This document shows positions 15,827-23,294 of a stretch of 34,848 bases of DNA, in pieces (position 1 is the first letter of the stretch; each line of letters starts with the position of its first letter). The position numbers were made by a program, and so were the translations under genes. The stretch is from JAYWDA01 sp043779185. GTDB taxonomy: Bacteria > Bdellovibrionota > Bdellovibrionia > Bdellovibrionales > Bdellovibrionaceae. The stretch spans positions 1 through 34,848 of the forward strand of contig JAYWEQ010000101.1 of NCBI GenBank assembly GCA_043779185.1. Direction: 5' to 3'. The notes under the pieces were generated by a model. The model saw nothing but the letters and a program-made list of their open reading frames with translations, had not been told where the DNA came from and searched no databases.

Positions 15827-17694
15827 GTTTTCCCCTCCTCTGCAGAGAGGTTTGTATCATCAAGCAGCGGCAGGGTAAAGGACACTGTACTACCTTGACC
15901 CAGCTGGCTTTGCAGGTGGACTCGGCCTCCATGCAGTTCTATAAAATATTTGACCAAATAAAGGCCTAAACCCGTTCCTTTGGATTTTAAATCCTGACCT
16001 TTTCCGCGGGTGAATTTTCCCCAAACATGATCCAATTCTTCTTCTGCGATACCGGTGCCCGTGTCTTGGACTTCGATGCGTATTTCATTTTCAATATCTT
16101 TAGAACGCACTGTGATTTGCCCGCCAGTCGGCGTGTACTTAATGGCATTTTCGACTAAATTGATGATCACTTCTTTGATTAACGTCACATCAAATTCAGA
16201 TGAAAAAATGGGCTCAAGATGCATCCAGATAGAAATTTGTTTCTCATCGGCCAGGGGCCGCAACTGGCTTAAAGCTTGCTCGATCACTTCATTGATATCG
16301 CCCACTTCGATATGCAATTTGAAATCGCGGGACTCGACCCGCAGCACTTTTAGAATCGATTGAATGTAGCGATTTAATTCTTCACTGCTCATACGTAAAG
16401 ACTGAAGATCTTCCGATAATTCCGAGGACTTATGCTGTGTTAAAAGGCGATCTAGAATGGCTTGGATTTTTGCAATCGGAGTTTTTAAATCGTGGCTGAT
16501 CAAGCTTACAAAATTATTTTTTAATTGTTCGAGCTCTCGCAAATATTTTTGTTCTTGTTTCAGTTTAAAATTCACGCGCTCAATTTTAGTGGCTTGGTAG
16601 CCAATAAAAATCACCCAGACCGTGGCCAAAATTAAAAATGGCGAAAAAGCGGGGAGCCAGATGTAAAAAGAATCAAACACCCAAGCTGACAGGGCTGTCA
16701 GCAGCGTCCCCATCCAAAAGAAAAAGATCAGGGCGACCGACTGAGGGTACTGGGTGATCACAAGAATCGAAAAAATCACAAGGATAAAAAATAAAAAAGC
16801 ATAGATCACGATGGGAAGACGTAAAATCCAACGATTCTGATTCAGATTATCCAACATTTGGGCCAACAGTTCGACACGAGTCATGGTTCCGACGGGGGTG
16901 ATGTAGGACAATCCCCCTCCTGTATCAGAGCCGATCAGCACGTATTTATTTTTTAGAATTTCAGAGCCGAATTCATCGTTTAAAATCTCAGCGACGGTGT
17001 AATGGGGAAAGACCGAGCCCGGTCCGCGATAATTAATCACTAATGGTTTTCCATTGGGAAAATTATGGCGCGACATTTTTTCTAAAAGATGCTCGCTCCC
17101 GATCAAGGGAAAAACTCGGCGGACAACGCCATCTTCGTCTCGCTTGACTTCGTTGGAGCCAATATTGTGTTCGTCATCAGCTGAAAAAGCTGGCTTTAAA
17201 ACACGGTCCATATAATTTGTCGAGTTCGACCAAACAACTCGCTCGTCAAAAAACAATTGAGGATTCATTTGGCGCTGGTCTTTGCTTCCGATATTGTCAC
17301 CAAAATATAAAGTGACGCCAACGGCTTTGGGCTTTTGTTGAAGAATTTTTGCAAGAAGGTCATTCCAAAGTTTAGGATTCCAAAAATAACCATCTGTCAG
17401 GTCGGCGATTTCGCTGACGTTGATCAGGGAATTACGATTTGAATAAATGGCTCCGGCGACGTCGGAAGGGCGAATAACGATGACCACAATATCTGAGGCC
17501 ACCGCTTGTGATCCACGCAATTGAAAGCGTTGATCATAAGATTGAACTTCGTCGTTGGATAAGGCCAGCATTCCCAAACACCAGCAGATGATTCCTCTGA
17601 ACAGGAACCCTCGACGTCGGGCTAAATAGCGGGTGGTAACAGCAAGGCGTGTTTTGATCTCTTCCAGCCAACTTCGCGACATGTGACGCATCAT
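15823..17694 (-). CDS. CHASE2-domain membrane sensor histidine kinase
   Basis: This is a sensor kinase of about 623 residues. One N-terminal membrane segment (FRGIICWCLGMLALS) leads into a periplasmic CHASE2-type domain of about 240 residues. That domain opens with a DQRFQLRG...DIVVIVI pattern and includes KAVGVTLYFG and VINYRGPGSVFPHY. Three closely spaced membrane segments (LPIVIYAFLFFILVIFSILV and two more) follow. The cytoplasmic part has a HisKA motif, LISHDLKTPIAK, with the phospho-accepting His. The ATPase boxes are NLVENAIKYTP, DTGTGIAEEE and KGTGLGLYLV. Start choice is open: GTG 17730, ATG 17694 (used here) or ATG 17682, which would suit a leaderless transcript. The stop overlaps the response-regulator start, so they form one operon. 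The signal is unknown. Confidence 0.9.
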   Translation of the reverse strand: MMRHMSRSWLEEIKTRLAVTTRYLARRRGFLFRGIICWCLGMLALSNDEVQSYDQRFQLRGSQAVASDIVVIVIRPSDVAGAIYSNRNSLINVSEIADLTDGYFWNPKLWNDLLAKILQQKPKAVGVTLYFGDNIGSKDQRQMNPQLFFDERVVWSNSTNYMDRVLKPAFSADDEHNIGSNEVKRDEDGVVRRVFPLIGSEHLLEKMSRHNFPNGKPLVINYRGPGSVFPHYTVAEILNDEFGSEILKNKYVLIGSDTGGGLSYITPVGTMTRVELLAQMLDNLNQNRWILRLPIVIYAFLFFILVIFSILVITQYPQSVALIFFFWMGTLLTALSAWVFDSFYIWLPAFSPFLILATVWVIFIGYQATKIERVNFKLKQEQKYLRELEQLKNNFVSLISHDLKTPIAKIQAILDRLLTQHKSSELSEDLQSLRMSSEELNRYIQSILKVLRVESRDFKLHIEVGDINEVIEQALSQLRPLADEKQISIWMHLEPIFSSEFDVTLIKEVIINLVENAIKYTPTGGQITVRSKDIENEIRIEVQDTGTGIAEEELDHVWGKFTRGKGQDLKSKGTGLGLYLVKYFIELHGGRVHLQSQLGQGSTVSFTLPLLDDTNLSAEEGKT

Positions 17695-17717
17695 ATCCAA
17701 AAAGCCTATAAACTCAA
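17690..17717 (-). promoter_or_regulatory. candidate promoter for the kinase/regulator operon
   Basis: On the minus strand, TTGAGT (17717-17712) and TATGAT (17695-17690) are 16 bases apart. An ATG (17682-17680) begins exactly 7 bases after the -10 box. If active, transcription would start at or next to that ATG, giving a leaderless message and a kinase beginning MSRSWLEEIK. Confidence 0.35.
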
Positions 17718-17720
17718 GGA

Positions 17721-17749
17721 TTAAAATCACTTAAAAAGAGTGCTACACT
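17721..17749 (+). promoter_or_regulatory. candidate promoter for ribF
   Basis: TTAAAA (17721-17726) and TACACT (17744-17749) are 17 bases apart. An ATG at 17757 begins 7 bases after the -10 box, the same geometry as the minus-strand promoter next to it. The message would be leaderless from 17757 or have a 24-base leader to ATG 17781. Confidence 0.35.
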
Positions 17750-17780
17750 TACTGTTATGCAGAGGATTGGGCAGACAAAT

Positions 17781-18728
17781 ATGCAGACGTTTGAAGGCGT
17801 TAAAGAGTTCCTTTTGCAACATCCAAAGGGCTTGAAAGGCGCCGCTTTAACCATCGGGAATTTTGATGGGATCCATCGGGGTCATCAAATGCTTCTAGAG
17901 ATTTTAAAGCAGCAGGCCGAGCTTGCCCAAGGACCGACTGTCGTTATGACCTTTCAGCCGCACCCGGTGAAAATTTTAGCTCCAGAAAAAGATATTTTTC
18001 GGCTTTTTTCGCTGGAGGATCAAGCCGAGCAACTACAGAATTTAGGAATCCAGTATTTAATCCGCGAGCCCTTTAATTTAAGTCTTGCACAGACCTCAGC
18101 GAAAGAGTTCCTAGAAAATTATTTGATCAAGCCCTTCCAACCGAAGGTTTTTGTCGTCGGTCATGATTTTCATTTTGGCAAAGCACGAGCTGGGAACGCC
18201 GATTTTTTACAAGACCACTCGGCGCAATATAACTTTCAAGTTTTGCAAGTGGCAGGCTATCAAATTAAACAAAACATAGTTTCATCTTCGCGAATCCGAG
18301 AGGCTCTAAGAATCCCTGATTTGACGTCAGTGCATGAATTGCTGGGTCGAAATTTCTCGATCCGAGGGAAGGTCGAAAAGGGCGACGGGCGGGGTGAGAA
18401 ATTAGGCATCCCCACAGCCAATTTAAATCCTGCTCCAGGTTGGCCCTTGCCCAAGGGGGTTTATATCACTTCAGTTCAGCATCAAGGCAAAACCTACCCA
18501 TCGATTTCAAATGTCGGCCTGAATCCGACCTTTGAAGATACCTTTCGAACTTTGCGTGTCGAGAGTTTTATATTTGATTTGAACAAAAATCTTTACGATG
18601 AAACCATCAAGGTGGAATTTTTTAAGTTTTTAAGGATCGAGAAAAAATTTAAAGACGCCAAAGAATTGATCGAGCAAATTCAACTGGATATCAAACAAGC
18701 GAAAGATTACTGGCATGGAAACAATTAA
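17781..18728 (+). CDS. ribF: bifunctional riboflavin kinase / FAD synthetase
   Basis: RibF converts riboflavin to FMN and then FAD in the cytoplasm. The N-terminal adenylyltransferase domain shows ALTIGNFDGIHRGHQ with its nucleotide-binding HRGH, then VVMTFQPHPVKIL, FVVGHDFHFGKARAGN and SSSRIREAL. The C-terminal flavokinase domain has GKVEKGDGRGEKLGIPTANL (the PTAN motif) and later EFFKFLRIEKKF. At about 315 residues the size is normal. ATG 17781 places TIGNFDG about 24 residues in, as in other RibF proteins. ATG 17757, eight codons upstream, is possible if the message is leaderless. The gene overlaps the next one by 14 bases. Confidence 0.93.
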   Translation: MQTFEGVKEFLLQHPKGLKGAALTIGNFDGIHRGHQMLLEILKQQAELAQGPTVVMTFQPHPVKILAPEKDIFRLFSLEDQAEQLQNLGIQYLIREPFNLSLAQTSAKEFLENYLIKPFQPKVFVVGHDFHFGKARAGNADFLQDHSAQYNFQVLQVAGYQIKQNIVSSSRIREALRIPDLTSVHELLGRNFSIRGKVEKGDGRGEKLGIPTANLNPAPGWPLPKGVYITSVQHQGKTYPSISNVGLNPTFEDTFRTLRVESFIFDLNKNLYDETIKVEFFKFLRIEKKFKDAKELIEQIQLDIKQAKDYWHGNN

Positions 18729-19569
18729 ACTTATTAATTTATCACCAGCCCCTTTGGATCAGCATTTTTTAGAATTTTTGGTGGGTCTTTTAAAAAGTTT
18801 TGGAGTGGACGCTAAGGTTGAAAAAATTCCTTCCAGTGGCCATTGGCCAGAAATGCAAAAAAAATTAACGGGAAGCCGTGCGGCGGTACTAGATTTAGTG
18901 GATTCCCAAAAACTCATTGGCCAAATGACAACTTTGCCGACTGAGACCAGATTACTAGCTTGCGCAGATTGTTTGTTTTATGAAGATGGCGCTTGGTGGC
19001 CGCGCCTTAACTTAAAAGAGGCCATGCGTGAATTGATTATTAAAAGGGCCCGAAATTTGGATATCAATGAGTCCGCATTTATTATTGGCGAGGGGCCGCT
19101 CCTTCGATTGTTAGCTTCACTAGTGATCAGTTTTGGTTTTTCGAAAGTTTTCTTAGTGGGACTATCCCTTGCTGATTTGCAGGAGCAGCGGGATCGGTTG
19201 AAGAAAACATATGTTGGCATCGACTGGCGGCCCTTAGAGGCTTCTCAGCTGACGATGCAAACTGTGGGCGCGGCGATTTTGATTAACTCGATACCCTTGG
19301 AAGCGAATCCAGCCTTATTAAACGACTTGGCTTATTTTAATTTTATGAAAAATCAAGGGCTTGTAGTGGACCTTAATGTTTTTCCACTTGAAAGTGCTCT
19401 GATTGAAGAAGCCCATCGCGCTAACTTGCGAGTGCTGTCGGGATTTCAAGTTCGAGCTCAACAGGATTATGGATTTATCCATCGCCTTAGTTTAGCCAAT
19501 TTGATTTCTTTTGAGGACTTCTCTGAGAAATGGTTGAGCTATCTCAAACAGCTGGGCCGCGAAGTTTAA
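18715..19569 (+). CDS. degenerate shikimate dehydrogenase (AroE)-like protein
   Basis: This is a 284-residue protein whose C-terminal two thirds resemble AroE. A Rossmann-type stretch (AFIIGEGPLLRLLASLVISFGFSKVFLVGLS) stands where AroE has GAGGAARA...VTIVNRT. The segment LVVDLNVFPLESALIEEAH then RVLSGFQVRAQQ matches the AroE pattern DLxYNPLxTPLLxxA...xGxxMLxxQ. The N-terminal substrate domain is poorly conserved. I see no NVTxPxK motif with the catalytic Lys, and the NTD motif reads NLK (in PRLNLKEAM), without the catalytic Asp. It is therefore probably not an active shikimate dehydrogenase (inference). It overlaps ribF by 14 bases and lies 106 bases upstream of pilB, so a role linked to pili is possible but unproven. 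Confidence 0.65.
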   Translation: METIKLINLSPAPLDQHFLEFLVGLLKSFGVDAKVEKIPSSGHWPEMQKKLTGSRAAVLDLVDSQKLIGQMTTLPTETRLLACADCLFYEDGAWWPRLNLKEAMRELIIKRARNLDINESAFIIGEGPLLRLLASLVISFGFSKVFLVGLSLADLQEQRDRLKKTYVGIDWRPLEASQLTMQTVGAAILINSIPLEANPALLNDLAYFNFMKNQGLVVDLNVFPLESALIEEAHRANLRVLSGFQVRAQQDYGFIHRLSLANLISFEDFSEKWLSYLKQLGREV

Positions 19570-19586
19570 AACTCGCCTTCGGTCCA

Positions 19587-19615
19587 GTTACAAAAAACGT
19601 CACAACAGGTAGACT
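19587..19615 (+). promoter_or_regulatory. candidate promoter for the pilus operon
   Basis: GTTACA (19587-19592) and TAGACT (19610-19615) are 17 bases apart in the 106-base gap before pilB. They match the -35 and -10 consensus at 4 of 6 positions each. A GGAGG ribosome-binding site follows at 19667-19671. I saw no good GG-N10-GC sigma-54 element here. Confidence 0.35.
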
Positions 19616-19675
19616 GGGGCAGGGTTTAATAGGACGACTTGTTGGGTCGGTTAAAGTCCGTTTTTTGGAGGCAGG

Positions 19676-21367
19676 ATGTCCCTTAAAATTGGAGAAATTT
19701 TAGTTAGGATGAATTTACTTCGTCCTGAACAATTATCCATGGCTATGGAAGAACAGAAAAAATCAGGAAGTCGTTTGACGACAGTTCTGATATCTCAAAA
19801 TATCTTGAAGGATGCCCAAATCCTTGAAGCGATGGCCAAATTCTATCAAGTCCAACCCTTGGATTTAATGACCTTCGAAGTGGATCCGTCTGTGGTTCCG
19901 CTAGTCCCTAAGGAAGTCTGTCAAAAATATAATTTAATTCCCGTTCAAAGAGCGGGACAGACTTTGATTGTGGCCTTCACTGATCCCAGCAATATGATGG
20001 TGAAAGAAGATTTGCGGTTTATCACCCGTTTGCGGATCACTCCGGTGGTCGGCACTGAGCATTCGATTTCTCAGGCGATTGAAAAAAATTATGGTGTCAT
20101 CAACGTCAAGCAATTAACAGAGATGAAAGACGAAGGGGATTCTGACTTTAATGGTCCCCAACAGGTGGAAATTGTCGACCAAGAGGGAGGCACCGATAAT
20201 TCTCCGATCATTAAGTTTGTGAATCAAATTTTGACTGATGCCATTCGAAAAAAAGTATCAGATATTCATTTTGAACCGTATGAAAAAAAATTCAGAGTGC
20301 GCTTTCGTTTAGATGGAAATATGACAGAGGCGACGGCCCCACCAGCGGGAACCGCGGCTGCGATTGCCAGTCGAATTAAAATTATGTGTAAGCTGGACAT
20401 CGCAGAAAAACGCCGGCCCCAGGATGGACGTTTAAAAGTAAGAACCACACGCGGTAAAGAAATGGATTTTCGGGTCAGTATTATTCCGACGATCTGGGGC
20501 GAAAAAATCGTTTTACGACTTTTAGATATCTCGAATTTGCAGTTGGATATGACGAAACTGGGATTCGAAGAAGATGATTTGAAGTTATTTAAATCTTGTA
20601 TTGGCCTTCCGCAAGGAATGGTTTTAATCACCGGGCCGACAGGCTCAGGTAAAACGACAACGATTTACTCAGCCCTTGCCACTTTGAATCAGCCTGATGT
20701 CAACATCAGCACGGCAGAAGATCCTGTCGAATTTAACTTCGAAGGCATTAATCAGATGCAGATGAACTCAGATATCGATCTGACTTTTACGGTCGCACTG
20801 AAAGCCTTTCTTCGTCAGGATCCTGATATTATTATGGTCGGTGAGATCCGCGATCTTGATACTGCTGAAATATCTTTTAAAGCCGCTTCAACGGGTCATT
20901 TAGTGTTAAGTACTTTGCACACCAACGATGCCCCCGGAACGATCAGCCGCCTGACGGAAATGGGCGTCGCTGCTTATATTATTACTTCAACGGTGAATTT
21001 AGTGGTGGCTCAGCGGTTGGTGGGAAAGGTCTGTGAAACCTGTAAGCAGCCCATCGAGGTCCCTCCTCAGACCTTAATAAATCTTGGAGTCGCGCCTGAA
21101 GAAGTGAAAAGCTATACCTTGTTCAAAGGTCGTGGCTGCGGAAATTGCAATGGCAGTGGTATTAAAGGTCGCTTAGCGATTTATGAGCTCATGTACATGA
21201 CAGAAAAAATGAAGGAAGCGATTTTAAATGGCGCCTCGACCGCTGAGCTTCGAATCATGTCACGCAATGAAGGTATGAAAACTTTGCGTCGAAGTGCTTT
21301 ATTAAAATTAAAACGTGGGCAAACCACCATTGAAGAAGTTTTGAATTCCTCAATCAAGGATGTGTGA
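19676..21367 (+). CDS. pilB: type IV pilus assembly ATPase PilB
   Basis: PilB is the hexameric ATPase that drives pilus extension at the inner membrane. The 563-residue protein has an N-terminal MshEN/T2SSE_N-type domain (about 1-140, with LRPEQLSMAMEEQKKSG). The ATPase core contains DIHFEP at about 196-201 and CKLDIAEKRRPQDGR. Walker A GPTGSGKTT is at about 320-328, the Asp box STAEDPVE at about 346-352, and Walker B with DIIMVGEIRD at 384-393, followed by STLHTND. A zinc site is formed by CETC (453-456) and CGNC (488-491). All catalytic motifs are intact. GGAGG precedes ATG 19676. The gene heads the pilus operon and touches the PilT-like gene by one base (TGATG). Confidence 0.95.
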   Translation: MSLKIGEILVRMNLLRPEQLSMAMEEQKKSGSRLTTVLISQNILKDAQILEAMAKFYQVQPLDLMTFEVDPSVVPLVPKEVCQKYNLIPVQRAGQTLIVAFTDPSNMMVKEDLRFITRLRITPVVGTEHSISQAIEKNYGVINVKQLTEMKDEGDSDFNGPQQVEIVDQEGGTDNSPIIKFVNQILTDAIRKKVSDIHFEPYEKKFRVRFRLDGNMTEATAPPAGTAAAIASRIKIMCKLDIAEKRRPQDGRLKVRTTRGKEMDFRVSIIPTIWGEKIVLRLLDISNLQLDMTKLGFEEDDLKLFKSCIGLPQGMVLITGPTGSGKTTTIYSALATLNQPDVNISTAEDPVEFNFEGINQMQMNSDIDLTFTVALKAFLRQDPDIIMVGEIRDLDTAEISFKAASTGHLVLSTLHTNDAPGTISRLTEMGVAAYIITSTVNLVVAQRLVGKVCETCKQPIEVPPQTLINLGVAPEEVKSYTLFKGRGCGNCNGSGIKGRLAIYELMYMTEKMKEAILNGASTAELRIMSRNEGMKTLRRSALLKLKRGQTTIEEVLNSSIKDV

Positions 21368-22062
21368 TGGAAATCAGTCAAGATCTTGAAAGTGCTTTAG
21401 AAATATCGTGGCCGCAAATTCTTTTAGATCAAATCGTTCGAAGGGAAGGCATGATTGTTTTCTCAGGGACCAGGCAGGCCGAGCCTTTGGCAGTCATCAA
21501 AGCCGTGCGCCGGCAGCATCCTGGGCAGAATATCTTGGTCACCCAAGAGCTGGAATCAAAAACTCATGGCCGCGAATTGGAACACGCTGATATCGTGATT
21601 TATCACGGTGCTTGTGACAAGGACTCGATCCTATCGCTCTTGGATCTTTGTGAACAGGGTCGCTTGGTGATTCCAATTATTATGGCGCCCTCTGTGATCA
21701 GTGCAACTCACAAAATAATGTCGGTTTTGGTGGGGGAAGGTGAAACCCATTTATTATGGCGTTTTGTGGATCAACTGTCTTTGATGATTAATCAGATGCA
21801 AGTTATAAATACGCAAGGTGTGTTTATGACCATTCACGAAATGATTTTAGGCACTCCAAAAATCAAACAACTGCTGTTAGAGAAAAAAATGTCAGAGATT
21901 GAAACGGTCTTAAAGGAAAGCCAAGAAGATCGCGGAATGGTTTCCTTCAATCAAGTGCTGTTAAAACTTTTAATTCGTCGAAAAATTGATTTAAAGTCAG
22001 CCTTTTTGAAAACTCGGGATCCCGAACATTTAGATGAGCTTCTTAAAAGAGTGGGTGTTTAA
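21367..22062 (+). CDS. PilT-like protein lacking Walker A and B (pseudo-ATPase)
   Basis: This 231-residue protein aligns by eye with the C-terminal two thirds of PilT, the pilus-retraction ATPase. GMIVFSGTRQAEPLAVIKAV stands where PilT has GLVLVTGPTGSGKSTTLAAM, so the P-loop Gly, Lys and Ser are gone. There is no GEMRD-type Walker B, and EQGRLVIPIIMAP replaces ETGHLVFGTLHT. The tail remains clearly PilT-like (NTQGVFMTIHEMILGTPKIK, then MVSFNQVLLKLLIRRKIDL). The PAS-like N-terminal domain is absent, and PilT itself is about 345 residues. ATG 21367 has AAGGA 6 bases upstream. The frame is intact and tightly packed between pilB and pilC, so it is probably a maintained non-catalytic partner and not debris (inference). 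Confidence 0.75.
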   Translation: MEISQDLESALEISWPQILLDQIVRREGMIVFSGTRQAEPLAVIKAVRRQHPGQNILVTQELESKTHGRELEHADIVIYHGACDKDSILSLLDLCEQGRLVIPIIMAPSVISATHKIMSVLVGEGETHLLWRFVDQLSLMINQMQVINTQGVFMTIHEMILGTPKIKQLLLEKKMSEIETVLKESQEDRGMVSFNQVLLKLLIRRKIDLKSAFLKTRDPEHLDELLKRVGV

Positions 22063-23294
22063 TGGGAAAATTTGCGTATCAAGCAAGGAAGAAAACCGGA
22101 GAAACTACGAAGGGTGAAATCGATGCCAATAATGAAACCGAAGTGCGCATTAAGCTTCGGGCCATGGGGCTTGAGGTTTCACAAGTTATTTCAAAAGCAC
22201 AGTTGACGGCCGTTCGAAGGGCTCCGCCCAGTCCTGGATTTACTTTGTTTAAACCAAAAGTGAAGGGCAAAGACCTTCAAGTTTTCACGAGGCAGTTTTC
22301 AACTTTGATCAATGCTGGTATTCCTGTTGTCGATGCCTTAAAAATTTTAAGTGAAGGGATGGGGCCCGGGCCCCTTCGTGACGCCTCCGCAAAAGTAAAA
22401 ATGGCCATTGAAAACGGTCGAACTTTAGCGGATTCCATGGCTCAACATCCGTATGTTTTTGATCGACTGTATTGTAATATGGTTCAAGCCGGCGAACAGG
22501 CCGGTATCATGGATGGAATATTAAATCGGTTAGCGCAGTATATTGAAAAAGCTGAAAAAATTAAATCGCAGGTTAAAGGCGCCATGGTTTACCCGGGCGT
22601 TATCATCTGCGTTGCGATCATTGTGATCTCGGGGATTTTAATTTTTATCATTCCAAAATTTGAAAGTTTTTTTGCGGCTTCAGGAAAAGCGCCACCAGCA
22701 TTAACGATGATGGTTGTGAATCTAAGCCATTCAATGGTGACCCACTGGTGGATGTATGTGGGAGTTATTGTCGGAGTTCCATTTATGATCATGCAGTGGG
22801 CAGAAACGCCTGATGGAAAGCTTGCAATGGATCGCTTCCTTATTTTTGCTCCGATCATAGGAGATGTGATTCAGAAATCAGCTTTAGCCAGATTAACCCG
22901 AACTCTTTCAACTTTGCTTTCTTCAGGTGTCGGTGTGATTGAAGCGATTGATATTGCTGCAAAAACTGCTGGAAATTCAGTGGTCGAAAATGCGCTTTTA
23001 AGATCAAAAGCCGCCGTGACTCAAGGTCGTCCTTTTGCAGCGCCCTTAGCAAAAGAAAAAGTGATTCCTGATATGGTGGTGCAAATGATTTCCATTGGCG
23101 AACAATCAGGAACGATGGATGTGATGCTAGGAAAAATTGCAGACTTTTATGAAGACGAAGTCGAAAACGCAGTAAAAACAATGACTTCGATGATTGAGCC
23201 CCTTTTAATGGTGGTCTTAGGAGGCGCAATTGCCTTTCTAGTCATTGCCATGTATCTGCCGGTTTTCAATATGGCTGATGCCGTGGGCAACTAA
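22062..23294 (+). CDS. pilC: type IV pilus inner-membrane platform protein PilC
   Basis: PilC is the polytopic platform that couples the cytoplasmic PilB/PilT ATPases to the growing pilus. The 410-residue protein opens with FAYQARKKTGETTKGEIDA and has two GspF domains. The first contains FTRQFSTLINAGIPVVDAL at about 75-93, and the second ARLTRTLSTLLSSGVGVIEA. Three membrane segments are visible (YPGVIICVAIIVISGILIFI, WWMYVGVIVGVPFMIM and the C-terminal MVVLGGAIAFLVIAMYLPVF). The PLLMVVLGG...YLPVF ending is characteristic. It shares one base with the stop of the PilT-like gene (TAATG) and one with pilS, so the three are translationally linked. Confidence 0.94.
   Translation: MGKFAYQARKKTGETTKGEIDANNETEVRIKLRAMGLEVSQVISKAQLTAVRRAPPSPGFTLFKPKVKGKDLQVFTRQFSTLINAGIPVVDALKILSEGMGPGPLRDASAKVKMAIENGRTLADSMAQHPYVFDRLYCNMVQAGEQAGIMDGILNRLAQYIEKAEKIKSQVKGAMVYPGVIICVAIIVISGILIFIIPKFESFFAASGKAPPALTMMVVNLSHSMVTHWWMYVGVIVGVPFMIMQWAETPDGKLAMDRFLIFAPIIGDVIQKSALARLTRTLSTLLSSGVGVIEAIDIAAKTAGNSVVENALLRSKAAVTQGRPFAAPLAKEKVIPDMVVQMISIGEQSGTMDVMLGKIADFYEDEVENAVKTMTSMIEPLLMVVLGGAIAFLVIAMYLPVFNMADAVGN

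Noticed and set aside
19570..19675. Sigma-54 promoter upstream of pilB
   Set aside because: A TGGGGC stretch is present, but no GG-N10-GC spacing with a proper -12 element was found.
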